Part shown: positions 16,616 to 28,383 of the stretch, piece by piece
How the letters are laid out: every line of letters begins with the position of its first letter
Position numbering within the stretch: position 1 is the first letter of the stretch
Source of the DNA: Cycas panzhihuaensis
Taxonomy: Eukaryota; Cycadophyta
DNA: 64,000 nucleotides
Reading direction: 5' to 3'
Assembly: GCA_023213395.1 (NCBI GenBank)
Contig: CM041465.1
Span: forward strand, 148,373,741-148,437,740
Translations under genes and position numbers: made by a program
Notes under the pieces: generated by a model
Seen by the model: only the letters and a program-made list of their open reading frames with translations
Database searches by the model: none
What the model was told of the DNA's origin: nothing

Positions 16616-17015
16616 TTCGAGCATGTCTTTCCCAATAATTATCCTCACACACTAAATTGACAATGGAAAATAAAGAGAGCAAAGGCAACACTTCATTAAA
16701 TTATAAAATAAATTACAAAAATAAACTTATAATGGACTCAATAAACCCTAAAGGAACACCAAAAGGAGTACCAAAATATAATATCTCAAGGCAATAAATA
16801 TACAACAATTTTTTCCTATAATCCATGACCCTTAAATAAACAAAAGAGCATCTTTCTCCAAACAATTCTATTGATGGGATAAATGGCCTCATATTTCATT
16901 AGAGGACTTAACATCTTACACCTAAAGTTTAATAGTTAACACTAGCACTTAACCACTTGGTGGTTTACCACTTGTTAATGCTCCATTCCACTAACAAAGT
17001 ATAGTCATGTAACAA
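16616..17015 (-). repeat. Gypsy E 5' LTR
   Basis: About 400 bp, the same length class as the gypsy D LTRs. It shares the ATGACCCTTAnATAnACAAAAGAG block (minus-strand TATA region) and the ATAGTCATGTAACA-like outer end. Edges are approximate. Confidence 0.6.
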
Positions 17016-20000
17016 TCTTCTTTAAGCTATTGTCAAACTCCATGATGTTAAATGATCATAACCTTTCAAAACATTATTGGTGAGAATCCTTATAAGTCTA
17101 CTTACTATGATGCTTATCTCTCTCTAACCTTTCAATTATATGTTGCATTCTTTTATTTAACTATGCTCCAATTCATCTTCCTTAGTAATCCTACATAGTG
17201 ACTTTATCTTGCCCCTTTCCTTCTAACATAAAAACTCCATGGTTTTATGTTTATCTCCTTGGTTATGTGATGAACCTTGGCTCTAGTATCGTTGTGATAC
17301 TATTATTTCTACTAAGTAGTGGTGGTTTATAGCACAAAACCAAATATGCATTAATAAATAATAAGAAATTCATAATATATAGCACTACAACCAATATATT
17401 TAACAAATGAGGGGATATAACCCCTTTCTATTATACAATAAAGCTTAGAAATATATTGATATTAACCCATAGGAATATAAGAATGCTCACATATCACTTT
17501 ATAATACATAGGAGAACATATTACAATAATATGTATAACCCTTGTGCTCATAATTGATACTTTGTCCTCTTACAGACCTTTGCTTCTAACTCCTCTCACA
17601 TACTCTCACTCTATACCTCAATAGGTATTTATACAACAACATTAACTCAAACTTAACTATGCATTTTGTATTTAGCTAGTGCTACTTTTATCGTCACTTT
17701 TGAAATTCTAGAAAACTTCTTTTCTTCTTTAACTTCTCCTACATGCATTGCCTCTATCGGCACTTATATGCATCTTCCTTCCAACCAGACCCCCTTTTCC
17801 TCCTTATAATATTTTATCTTCCTTATGACAACTATAATGTGGTAATAAATATGTATCTGGTATGGTTATCAATAGCTTTAAATATGGTTGTCCCTATCTT
17901 TATGAGACACCCCTGTTACCATCATTATGCATTACTATTTTCCACATAGAATTTATGTGTGAAGTTACTTAACATAACTCCAATGTTATCTATATTAACT
18001 ATGAATCCACCACTAATCAATGCCCCCTCTTTTCTTCTACATCTAACTATCTTTATATTTTTATGTGCTTCTCTATTCATTTCATTTTGCAAGTCATCAC
18101 TTTAGTGAAGTTTGCCATGTATCAACTTTTGATTTGCTTCACAACTTACTTGCTTGTTGCTTCACTTGTCTCTTGTTTTTCCATACTCACTACCTCTTAA
18201 CCTAATGACTCATAATCAATATCATATCTCTACCTAATAGTCATCATCCAATTGTAATCTTCTCCATCATAAATCTTCCTCTCTGCAAACTCACTTCCTC
18301 ACAAAGTACCTACTTGAGAATGCATTATAATGTCTTGCTCATCCTCCATATAATAGCTCACGCTCCTTCACAACTTCATCCCTCACAAACTCTTCATTCA
18401 TATATACTCACACCTACCTACAAGGGCCACAAGGGCCACCTTTTCCAATGCCTCTCAATCATTATCATGTGTCCTTTAATTGAATGGCAATATTTCCATC
18501 ACATTTCACTCGCTCATACAACTTCCAATCTTCCTTGTCTCTCCTTCATGTAATTAGTTCACTTGCAAATAACTTTAGGGTAGGTCATATATCCTATTTA
18601 GATGGTCTTAATTTCACTACACCTTGTTCATTTATGGATTCCCCAAATTACACTTTCCTTCCTCGCTAATCATGACTCCTTCATGCAAGTTTCTTCTTAT
18701 TAAACTATGCGATGTGAGTTGCAAGATAAAATTTTTACATCGTAGAATTTACACTAGATGCCTTTGTTTATGTTCATAACTTATAAGTTATGAGATGGAG
18801 TCACTCTCATTCCTTTTGACTCACAACTTTTTCTTCGGTTAATATTTCCTTTCCATTAAGATTTTTTTTTAACTCATGAATGTGAGATATGAGTAATGAG
18901 TTCTTTCTCTTTTATGATTTCACTAAAATATAATGTATTCATTCCATGAGTATTTTAATATACAAAGCTCACATCCTATAAGCTTTTTGACTCTAAAACT
19001 TTACCAAATATTTTCTCCCATATACTTGCAATTGTAGGGATGCACTTGCATAAATCACCTAGTAATAGATAAGTGTCAATTGGGTTAATGACATTTGACT
19101 TAATCAACATGACAAGTGGTTCTTTAGCTTGTGATTGATAATAAATGAATATGTGCAACCTCATAAATAAGGATAGATAAGCAACAAATTCATAATATCC
19201 TTTGACTATAAAATGGCCATAAGGAGGGGTGTACAAAGAAGTTGCTTTGGTATAAAGACTTGGCAATAAATATAAATACACAAGATAAAGGCGTTTATAG
19301 AGTTCCTATAGATGGTACATATGAGGTAAAGACCAAAAGATGAGTATGAGAAATATGCATTTATGTGAAGACATAATAGCAAATAGAAATATGCAAGAAT
19401 AAGGCCTTTGCAAAGCTTAAGAGATAACTAAAATGACCCTAGTAATGACCATCATAGGAAAGATTTAGGATATAAAACACTAATAAGCTAGCATATGAAA
19501 CAATAGTTACATAAAATAACATATGTAAATGAAAAAGTATATGGGAGGATGACAACATGGGATAACCATTAGCTCTAATATTAAATGTTAGTATGAAAGC
19601 CTAATGTCACTTGTAGAGTAGGAGCACAAAGAGGATAAATTCAACAAGAGAAGGGTAATGTTTATGAATATAGGGGTCATCAAATCTATTGAATAAATAG
19701 GTGGGGCAATGAGATGTGTTGGTAGATAACTCAAATTCAACCACCAACATGTCAATAGATTATATAAAGCACATGTGTAGAATAGGATGTGTTATAGTGT
19801 CAAGACCGAGTATTAGCTTAAGAATGGGCACTATCCCAACAAATTATTTGGCTTAGAATAACCTTATTATAATGGAAGATGAGACCTTAAAAAATGATAG
19901 ACATATATAATAGATATACTAAAGCTTGATTAAGACCAAGAAAGTTTAGTTGTAATGTATAAATCATAATAAGAAAATAAATAATATAAAGCATTATACT

Positions 20001-20249
20001 GCCAAGGATCTAAAGGACAAGAAATATATCCATGTAAAAGATCAACTACAATTTTAATTTATTGCAAAGCATTGAAAATCCCAATAGGAAGAAACTATGA
20101 GCTTCATAATGGCCCCATTACATGACTTTATTCCTTTATTTGCATACATGTTTTCAAATAAATTATTGATAATTTCTTACATGAAGATCTCAATTTTTTA
20201 AATTAGAAATATATGTAATTACATTATTGTCTTATAATGGTGATTCATC
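17016..20249. other. No confident gene; AT-rich, possible LTR relic at 17282-17700
   Basis: No domain is recognised on either strand. Around 17282 the string GGCTCTAGTATCG followed by TTGTGATACTA resembles a degraded minus-strand PBS/LTR junction, and a TATAAATACC box lies on the minus strand near 17625; together they suggest a copia LTR relic. 17700-18670 is pyrimidine-rich on the plus strand with short unsupported frames. The 101-codon minus frame at 18976-19281 has no recognisable motif. Confidence 0.35.
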
Positions 20250-20743
20250 CTACGGGATGGAATGCGATAGAGAATGAAAGTTGGCCAAACTAGGGTTGTG
20301 AATGAGAGCAGGGCAATTTAGAGCTTGCAAGCAGTAGCCAGAGCTAGGAAAAGACATAGACCAGGGACTGAGAGCAGGCAAGCTAGGGCAAGGCCCTAGA
20401 ATTTCTCACAGATAGCATTCCAACCAGAATAGCTTGACAGAGATAGAGTGCAGTGGAGGAGATGTATATCATTTTCAATATAGAGAGGTGGTAATACAGA
20501 GGTCAAGTTCCAAAGGTAGAGGGTTACAGACAGTCAAAGATCTTGCAGACCATGGGAGAGAGGCAGGAAGAAGGGTAAAATAGTTAACACATGTCATGTA
20601 AATATAGATCATTGTAGAATGAAAAACTCAGTGAAAATGGTGCTTACTCATACCTTTATCAATTGGTTTATATCTTTATTTTTCTATTTGCTTTAATCTA
20701 TAATTTATTAAGGGTAAATAAGATAAGAAAATAGACATTGCAA
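20250..20743 (+). other. Probable LINE-A 5'UTR
   Basis: About 490 bp upstream of the ORF1 start, more purine-rich on the plus strand than the flanking DNA (many GAG, GGCAAG, AGAG blocks). The exact 5' end cannot be fixed. Confidence 0.35.
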
Positions 20744-21985
20744 ATGGCAGAAGGAGAACTTAACCAGACTCAAAAGTTATCTTTAGGGAAGACATACTTG
20801 GAAGCCTTATAATATGGGGAAATGAAGACCTTTAACATAAACCCTATTATACAAGAAGAGATGATAAAAATTCCCATCCCAAAAAGATTAACTAAACACA
20901 CTAAGAAGTACTAGGAGCACAGTCTAGTGGGAAGATTCTCAGGGCCAAGACCAGGCCTAGATTATATAAGGAAGTGGCTATTAAATGAATGGATGATTAA
21001 GAACCCTATGGAGATTATGGCTCTCCCTAGGGATTGTGTTCCTTTTAAATTCATAAATCAAGAGGATTTAATCAATATACTTTTGAAATCATCATGGATC
21101 CATGGAAGAAAAGCCTTGTTTTTGGAGAAATGACACCCAAACTTCAATCTTACTGTGTCAACAATAAAGTAGGTTCCAATATAGGTTAAGATGTTGAGGA
21201 TTAGCCTTCAGGATATGATAAAGGGAGTGGCAAAATCCATAGGTCCCTTAATAGTTATTGACTCAGCAACAAAGAATTGAAATATTTTGATTTATACTAG
21301 ATTATGTGTAATAGCAAGACTTGACAAAACCCTCCAAGAATGGGTTAAAATTGAAGTTGAGGAATGGAATAAGGACCAAAGTCTAGTTTACAAATTGGAC
21401 AATGTTAGGTTTATAACTTGCAAAAGGCTTGATCACTTACCCCACAATTGCCTCAGGGAGATAAAAAAAGAAGGGGTAGGGGAGCAAGAACTTGAGAATA
21501 TTCAAGATCTTGGGCAAGACTACATCCCTGGAGAGAATGAGAGGGTGACATATGATGCTAAAGGTATAAATTTAGACATTGAGAACTCTCTATTCAAGGA
21601 AGGGGAGGAGCTTCACTAGGAAGAGAGAGCAGAAGAGGGAAACAAAGAACCTACACAAGAGGAGAAGGAGGAAGGAGAAGAAAGTTTCGACCTTCAAGTA
21701 GTTCAAGAAGGATCTCCATCAGTAAAAGGGATCATAGTTCTAAGAAGGCAGGAGGGGATGGTGAATGTTGATCAAATCTGGAAAATTAGGGAGAAGGATC
21801 ACTAGGAGGAACAAAAGAGAACAGGCTGGCGTAGAGGCCCAGACCTAGGGAGTGAAAGAAGGATAGGAAGGCCCACCATTAAGATGGTTAGGAAAAGGGA
21901 GGCAGCTTCCTAAATTAACTAGGGTAGCCAGCGCACCCTTAGGGAAGAAGGAGGTAAGGGCCCAAGATTAAGAAGTAAAAGATGA
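20744..21985 (+). pseudogene. LINE-A ORF1 (DUF4283-type RNA-binding protein)
   Basis: A 414-codon frame with about a dozen stops but no indel: the starts at 20744, 20927 and 21287 and the end at 21985 are all in one frame. It begins MAEGELNQ, followed by INPIIQEEMIKIPIPKR, LVGRFSGPRPGLDYIRKW, then LPRDCVPFKFINQEDL and HPNFNLT, the plant LINE ORF1 domain (DUF4283) thought to bind element RNA. A CCHC-like knuckle follows (CKRLDHLPHNC), with the first Cys apparently replaced. An acidic tail (EEEKEEGEE-like) and a basic C-terminus precede the TGA at 21983-21985. Confidence 0.8.
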
Positions 21986-22037
21986 AGACTAAGTGTTAAG
22001 AGGGAGAAGGAGAGGTCCTAAGGCTTAGAATCATAAG

Positions 22038-24270
22038 ATGAAGATCACCTCATAGAATATTAAGGGCATAAATGCCCCCTCAAAGTAGAAAGCGGTGAAA
22101 GACTTATGTATGAGGCTGGAACTGGATATAATCCTGCTATAGAAAACTAAATTAGAAGTGGATAACATGGAAGTAGTTAAAATATAAGATCTGGAGGTTT
22201 GTAGAGATGGCAATGAAGGACAGACATCAAAGATCAGGGGGACTGACCATCCTCTGGAATTTGAAGGAATGACAGGGTGAGGCGTGTGTTCTGGATGACT
22301 ATTTCATCTCCATTTAGCTTACATATAAAAAGATAAACCTTCCTTAACTATCAACAAATGTATATGCCCCAACATCTACAAAAGGTAAGAAAATCCTTTA
22401 GGACAAGATCATGGAGATCCACAAAGATTAGAATGGCCCATGGCTAGTAGTTGGTGATTTTAATACTACCATGTCCCTTGGAGAGAAAAAAAGGGGACAA
22501 GAGGGGTGGACGAAGAGCATGTTGGACCTAGGAGACTTTGTCCAAAAAGGGGTTTTGATGAATGTTCACCTTAGAGGGCTAAATATACCTGGTCAAATAG
22601 GAGACTAAGGAATCACCACATTTAGGTTAGGTTGGATAGGGTGATGATAAATTATGTATGGCCAACCATCATAATGACATTAAGCAAGAAGCTCTCCCTA
22701 AGGTAGCATCAAATCACTCACCATTATTATTAGGTTTTAATATCACAAAGAAGCATATGGGTGTCCCTTTTCTAGTTTGAATTAATCTAGATAAAACATT
22801 AAGATCTTAGGGATCTAATTGAGGAGTTGTGGAAGATTGTAATAGAAGGTTGTACTATGTATAGGTTCTCGAAAAAACTAAGTTGGGTAAAAAGATAGAT
22901 GAAAGGGTGGAACAAAAAGGTCCATGGGAATATTTGTAAAGTTAAAGATTAAATAGTCAAGGACCTGAAAGTCATGGAGACAAGGATCTAAGAGGAAGAA
23001 AGACTCTAGATTCTAGATTAAGCTGAGAGAAATCTCCTAAGTCAATTTGAGGATGTCCTAGTTAAGGATGAAATATTCTAGAAGCAAAAGTCAAGGGCTC
23101 TCTGGTTGGAGGAGGGGGATAGGAATACAAAGTTATTTCATATGACAAGTTTAAAGCACAAGGCCTTTAATTGAATAAATAAGTTCTACAATAAAGAAGG
23201 AGAAGAAACTACTAATAGAGAAGAAATTAAGAATATAGTGACAGAGTATTTTAGGGAGTTGTTTGAAGAGCCCGGTTGTTAAGACACATTGACTATGGGG
23301 GCGTCTATGAACTTAATCCCCAGGCTAGTAGACGATGAAAAGATTAGGTCTTTAGAGGCCCCATTCACCCTAGAGGAAATGAGAAGGGAGGTATTTAGGA
23401 TGAAAAGTATAAGGCGCCTGGTCCATATGGCTTTCCCTTGGGATTCTCCCAGTAGTACTAGGAAATTATAAAGGAGGATTTAATAAAGCCTTTGAGCGAG
23501 TTTCAAAAGAACAAAAAAATATTAGGGGAGTGGCACGCCACCTTCCTATTATTGATTCTAAAAAAAGAGGGAGTGAAGCATATGGAGGAATTTAGACCAA
23601 TTAGCCTTTGTAATGTCAAATACAAGATCCTGACAAAATTGTTGGCTAATAGACTAAAGAAGTTCCATCCCCAGATTATTTCTCCTAATAAAGATGGATT
23701 TGTAAAAGGGAGGTAGATCATGGATGACATCATAGTTATCATGAGACAATACATTCTACCCATCAAAGGAAGGAACCTAGGATGATTATCAAGATTGATT
23801 TATCTAAAGCATATGATAGGGTGTCATGGAGCTGCCTAATGGAGTGTCTCAAAACATTTGGCTTTGGAGACTTAAGGAGGGAGTGGGTGGATAGTTATAT
23901 CTCTAAGCCCCAATACTTAGTAATAATTAATGGCATCTCGACAAGCTTTTTTCTTAGGTACAGAGGGCTATGTCAAGGGGGTCCTTTATCCCCTTATCTG
24001 TTTATAATAATGTTAGATTTATTGGGGAGAGCAATGTAGGAGGCTAAGAGAAGGGGGATGGTTAAGGGGATGAAGCCCGCCTCTGGAGTTACTAACATCA
24101 TCCATCACCAATTCGTCAATAATAATATCTTGCTTAGGAAGGCTGCCATTGGTGAAGCTCAATATTTATACATGTTTTTGGACAAATATTGGAGGCAGCT
24201 AAGGTTTCTATCAACTTGGGCGATCTACAGATCAATAATAAGATGGGGCAAGTCCCCAGCCAAATCTTAA
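22038..24270 (+). pseudogene. LINE-A ORF2: endonuclease and reverse transcriptase
   Basis: The ATG at 22038 starts the APE-like endonuclease: KITS(W to stop)NIKGINAPSK, LELDIILL, then VYAPTS and VVGDFNTTMS, the metal-binding Asp/Asn motif. RT follows with EEFRPISLCNVKYKILTK (23586 on), MIIKIDLSKAYDRVSW, LCQGGPLSPYLF, and the active box at 24112-24123, which reads FVNN: both aspartates are Asn, so polymerase activity is gone. Frames change between 22038, 23492 and 23782, showing at least two indels. Homology stops near 24290. Confidence 0.85.
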
Positions 24271-24290
24271 AGACATGGAGTCTCACTCCT

Positions 24291-24769
24291 TACATTGATG
24301 TTCTTTCTACAAGGAACAGTTAGAGGAAAATCTGGCATCATGGAGTGTGCCAGCTTTATTTGAAAGCAAAGCAATGACTCATATTTCTATTATGGAGCCA
24401 GTTCTATAGCAGATCTAGTAAAGGTGTGCTAGGCATGGTGGTGAGAATCACCGTAAACTTCAATCGATTAGCAGGAAGAGAGGTGGATTTAATATATGTC
24501 TTGTCTTCATTTTGCCCTGTAGGCTATGTAATGATTTCTTTCCAAGCTAGGGAATGGTAGGGCCAACTAGAGCATGGACAGAAGAACAGACTGAGACTTA
24601 CTCAAGGAGTGATTGGATAGTAAGGCGCTTGTTGGAAGGAATATATGAAGTTTTTGGCGTACACTATGCACTAGATATAGAGATATGAGGTATGACTATT
24701 TATACCCTAGATTCATGTTGAGTTTAGTTCAAAACTAGTTGACTCATTAGAAGTATTGTAATGTATGAA
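24291..24769 (+). other. LINE-A/LINE-B junction, probable LINE-B 5'UTR
   Basis: Between the end of recognisable LINE-A RT and the LINE-B ORF1 start. A weak resemblance to a LINE linker (RGGFNIC near 24475) suggests part of LINE-A persists. The rest should be LINE-B 5'UTR. The boundary is not visible. Confidence 0.35.
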
Positions 24770-25877
24770 ATGGCTGATAAGGATTTAAATAACCAAGTTC
24801 ATAATGCTTCTTCTAGGAAGACTTGCTTGTAAAGCCTCAAAAATGCGAAAACAAAAAACTTCTATATAAACCCTATATGTGAGGAAGATATGATTAAAAT
24901 TCCTATGCCTAAGAGACTATCTGATCGTATTGAAAGATGTTAGGACAACAACCTTGTGGGGAGATTCTCCCGACAAAGACTGGTTTTAGATTTGATAAGG
25001 AAATGGGTGTCAAATAAGTGGAAACTAAGTGCCCTATGGAGGAAATGGCCCTCCCTAGAGGTTGTGTCCTCTTTAAATTTTTGAACCAGGAAGACATGGT
25101 AAATATTATAATGAAATCTCCTTGGATAATAAGACGAAAAGTTATGTTTATAAAAAAGTGGCACCCAAACTTTGATCTGACTATGTCCTTTATAAAGCAA
25201 GTCCCATTATAGGGTTAGTTGCTTGGGTTTCTACTTTAAGCTTGGGATATGGATGTGATCAAGGGGGTGGTGAAAGCCATAAGACCCTTGTTGGTTATTG
25301 ATTCAGCCATGAAGAATAGAAGTAGGTTTATTGATGCAAGATTTTGCATGCTAACCAGATTAAATAGACCTCTTCTAAAGTAGGTGAGGATAGAGGCAGA
25401 GGATTGGAGTAAGGACCGAGGTGTAATCTATGAGTTGGATATTATAAAGTGTAACCAACATGTAAGTGATTTAGCCATATACCACAAAACTACCCTGGGT
25501 AATGAAAAAGAATAGAGAAGGTGAATGATTATATACTCTTGCAATACCTAGAGAAGAATGTAACCTAGGGGAATTAAAAGAGATGGGGGAGATTCCAAAG
25601 GATATAACCCTAGATTTGGAGGACACCCTATTAAAAGAAAGGGAGGAGTGCAGGAAGGAAGAGAAAGATATAAAAGACTCTCAAGCTTATAATCAGAACC
25701 TGGTCTTAGGGGGCAAGGGAGAGGAGGTAAACCTTCCAAAGCCAAGAGTGAAAGAAGGGGAGTATCACCTAAAAGTGAGGGATCCTTCTTCGACAACTTA
25801 TAAGACGTAGGGTAGTATCGAGAAGATATGGAAAAGAAGAGAGAAGGAGCCCCTGGATGATCACAAGGACTTGGGCC
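24770..25877 (+). pseudogene. LINE-B ORF1, interrupted by copia A
   Basis: The ATG at 24770 opens MADKDLNNQ and aligns with the LINE-A ORF1 start. It continues with INPICEEDMIKIPMPKR, NNLVGRFS, then in a shifted frame PMEEMALPRGCVLFKFLNQ and WHPNFDLT (DUF4283). At least two frameshifts separate 24770, 25018 and 25583. The acidic C-terminal part (KEREECRKEEKD) runs to 25877, where the copia A LTR begins. The flank GGGCC (25873-25877) is the left target site. The continuation of the ORF1 tail lies beyond copia B at 48433. Confidence 0.8.
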
Positions 25878-26367
25878 TGTTAGATATGTTGAACACTTTG
25901 TAAAGTGTTACATGGGTATATGCATTACACCCGAGCCCCTTTGTGAGGTCTAAGACTTGTTGTAAGGGCCCCTGTTAAGGGGGTCTAAGGGGCCAGTAGC
26001 CCCCAAGTGGGGTTTCAAGGGTGGGAGCTCCTGAGAAAAATTTTTGGGTGTCTTTTTCAACCCATGGTTTATGCCCATTGTATTGTAAAACTATAAGGTG
26101 ATGTCTTGTAATGTTGTATCTATATATTCTTATGTAATGGAATATGTAAGATAGTTGTGGATGAGTCTTTGATGAGTTGATGAGAAGACTTGGGATTTAT
26201 TCATCTTTATAATTCTTTAACTGTTACTCAGATTAATGAAAGGTTTATGCTTAGACTTGGATCTTCTGGTGTTCTTTATTGAGTGTTTAACATGTCTATG
26301 TTATTTGTTCTTAATATGGTTTAAAGTTATGTTATCACATTGCCTCTACAGTTATATTTTCTCTTCA
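25878..26367 (+). repeat. Copia A 5' LTR
   Basis: 490 bp, begins TGTTAGATATG and ends TTCTCTTCA. Closer to the copia B 5' LTR (43358) than to the copia B 3' LTR: it shares GGGGCCAGTAGCCCCCAAGT with the former but not the latter. It is followed two bases later by the PBS. Confidence 0.85.
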
Positions 26368-26369
26368 TT

Positions 26370-26381
26370 TGATATTAGAGC
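26370..26381 (+). promoter_or_regulatory. Copia A primer-binding site
   Basis: TGATATTAGAGC, the iMet PBS (TGGTATCAGAGC) with two transitions. The same changed form is present in copia B at 43860, which indicates common descent. Confidence 0.7.
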
Positions 26382-26453
26382 TAAGGGTTTTAATTATGTG
26401 GGAAGCCATTTGGTAAGTGGAAGCCTTATTCGATGAACTTAAGTGCGAATATC

Positions 26454-27180
26454 ATGATAAGCACTATAAAGATATAGATTGAAAAGTTCAACGGCTAGAA
26501 CTTTGAGTTGTGAAAGCTAAAGATGGAAGATATCCTTGTCAAGAAGGAATAGTGGATCGTTGTAGTAGGAACAAAGCCTGCAACTATGGGTGATAAAGAC
26601 TAGAAGAAGCTTAATCAGTTTGATAAGGTTATGCTTTTCAAACACAATATTGTTGAATATTGCCATAGAGTCTACAACTAAGGATCTTTGGAAAAGGCTA
26701 GAGGCTTTGTATCAGACTAAGTCCTTGGTTAATAAGTTATTTCTTCAGAAAAAGTTGCATTCACTCAGGATGAGTGATGGAGATGCAGTTTCAAATCATC
26801 TTACTACATTTAATATCGTGGTTAGCCTGCTTATTTTAATTAGAGTAACAATATCTAAAGAAGACAAGTATATTACCCTGCTATGTTTGCTTCTTGATTC
26901 TTAGGATAATCTTGGGATGACGATTGGCAACTCCTACCTTAAAATTTGATGATGTTATTCCTATTCTATTGTCAAAAGAGATAACGTAAAAGTCTTCTAA
27001 GGATTATTCGAAAGAAGCAATAGCAATGAGACGTAGAACATTGGCTTGTGACCAACAAAGGCTTAGGAACAAATGGCCAAATCTAGAGGAAAATCTAAAT
27101 CTCCAAACAGATGCCCTTTAGTATGCTGGAGATGTGGGAAGGCTGGCTATATAAACAGCTAATGTTGAGTTAAGGTTGAC
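26454..27180 (+). pseudogene. Copia A gag
   Basis: From the ATG at 26454 the frame gives ISTIKI, EKFNG, NFEL-KLKMEDIL, then KDLWKRLEALYQTKSLVNKLFLQKKL (UBN2 gag of the Tnt1-like type) and HSLRMSDGDAVSNHL. A zinc knuckle near 27120-27165 reads CWRCGKAGY, with Tyr in place of the metal-binding His. Several stops (TAG where Trp or Gln is expected) interrupt it. Structural capsid protein in an intact element; non-functional here. Confidence 0.75.
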
Positions 27181-27269
27181 AAGGGAAAGTCACCTAAAGC
27201 TACTTCATCCATGGTAGAAAAGCCTCTGATGAAGCTGATGGTGATGTTTATTTGGCAACCTCAGGTAAG

Positions 27270-27958
27270 TTATCAAATATTAAGTCTTAGTTAATTGACT
27301 CTGATGCTTTACTTCATGTTACTCCCCATACATATTGGTTTTATGAATATATAAGTATTTATAGAGGTGAAGTATTTTTTGGGGATCATTACCAATATAA
27401 AATTATGGGTTATGGAAGGGTGAAGGTTCAATTTGTAGATGGAAGGGTTAAAATTATCCCTGATATGAGTCATATTCATAGTTTGGCTATGAAATTGTTA
27501 TCTATCAATCAATTGGATGATGCAAGAATAGAAGTGATTTCCAATAAAAATAGTTACAAAATGGTTCATGAAGCATTGGTGTTAGCAAGAGGGGTCTGAT
27601 TTGGAATACTATATAAGCTTGATGTAAGCACGATGTGTTCTGACAGTTGTAGTCCAGCTATTACAAAAAGTAATGATAATGAATGTGGGACTCAAATATC
27701 ACTTATTGGTAAAACTATACTGTGATAATAGAGATTGGGCCATATTGGAGAGAAAGGCCTCCATGATTTATTCTCTAAAGATATGGCAGAAAACATCTCT
27801 ATAATTAATGGCTCCTTTGATTTTGATTTTTGTGAGTATTGTGTGTATGGTAAATAGAATCGAGTTGGTTTTTCTTTAGGCTCGAAGAGAGTAAAGGGTA
27901 TTATGTAATTGGTGCATAGTGATGTTTTTGGACCTGTCGATGTACCCTCAATAGGTAG
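27270..27958 (+). pseudogene. Copia A protease and pre-integrase region
   Basis: The protease segment (IDSDALLHVT context, 27295-27325) carries a changed active-site triad: Asp-Ser-Asp where Asp-Ser-Gly is expected. FGDHYQYKIMGYGRV and HIHSLAMKLLSINQLDDARI (27465-27530) are typical. Then comes the GAG-pre-integrase HHCC module with LGHIGEKGLHDLFSK and CVYGK (27735-27860), and HSDVFGPVD (27917-27945) carrying the first integrase Asp. Gypsy D interrupts right after this. Confidence 0.75.
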
Positions 27959-27963
27959 GTACA

Positions 27964-28369
27964 TAAGACATTTCTTTTCACCAGCACTATTGAGGTAGCA
28001 GAGAAATGATAGTCACAACTACGTTGTTTTATCCAATAGGGCAAATAAATTAACTAAGAGTTTCACAACAGCGCTAAATGATCATTGAAAATAGAAAGCA
28101 CCGCAGCACAATCTTTATACAAAGCTCTATCCAAATAACCATCATTTATAATTTATGACCCTTATATAGACAAAAGAGGGTCTTATATATGTAATCCTAT
28201 TGGCGGCCTAACCTACCTTATATTCTATTAGACAGCAACGATTATGGATACCATTGGTTAGCTTGACAGCACATGCATGAAGTTCCATAATTAACCTTAT
28301 CTTATAACTTGTTGATAGTTCTCCATATACTAATGGTTTATATAACTTAGTTGGATAAGTTATGTAATA
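27964..28369 (-). repeat. Gypsy D 3' LTR
   Basis: 406 bp matching 40278-40691. On the minus strand it begins TATTACATAAC and ends GTCTTA. The minus-strand TATA box TATATAAG is at 28161-28168. It is flanked internally by the polypurine tract. Confidence 0.88.
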
Positions 28370-28382
28370 GGTCCCCTCCCTT
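28370..28382 (-). promoter_or_regulatory. Gypsy D polypurine tract
   Basis: The minus strand reads AAGGGAGGGGACC immediately before the 3' LTR, and overlaps the pol stop codon (TAA at 28381-28383). Primer site for plus-strand DNA synthesis. Confidence 0.8.
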
Positions 28383-28383
28383 A

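Larger units (their letters stand above)
14405..17015 (-). mobile_element. Gypsy E: minus-strand Ty3/gypsy 5' part, same family as gypsy D
   Basis: Collinear with gypsy D. 14405-15000 matches the gag of D (38230-38760), sharing blocks such as TCCATCTAAGTGGATGGA-like and GAGTGTAAAGTAGG-like strings. 16080-16480 matches the D leader (39600-39930), including ATATACCCAAGGGTAC and TAGGTTCTATCTAGGGCTTG variants. PBS and LTR follow in the expected places. Pol is missing because copia H begins at 14404 and its far side is lost. The coding part is riddled with stops. Confidence 0.75.
20744..24290 (+). mobile_element. LINE-A: L1-type element with ORF1 and ORF2, lacking its 3' end
   Basis: Contains ORF1 (20744-21985) and ORF2 endonuclease and RT (22038-about 24270). 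Homology to LINE-1 and LINE-C fades shortly after the RT active site; the linker, RNase H and 3'UTR are missing. LINE-B starts within 0.5 kb. Loss of the 3' end, not the 5' end, is the reverse of normal LINE truncation and points to a later deletion or rearrangement. Confidence 0.85.
25878..27963 (+). mobile_element. Copia A, 5' part (LTR, gag, protease, integrase start)
   Basis: Plus-strand Ty1/copia element inserted in LINE-B ORF1: 5' LTR, PBS, gag, protease and the start of integrase. It is broken at 27959-27963 by gypsy D. The short target duplication GTACA (27959-27963) / GTGTA (40692-40696) is degraded but in place. Copia A resumes at 40692. It is a sister copy of copia B and lies at the identical LINE site. 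Confidence 0.85.

Noticed and set aside
18976-19281. 101-codon minus-strand frame
   Set aside because: No domain, no flanking element structure, and ordinary length for AT-rich DNA of this size.
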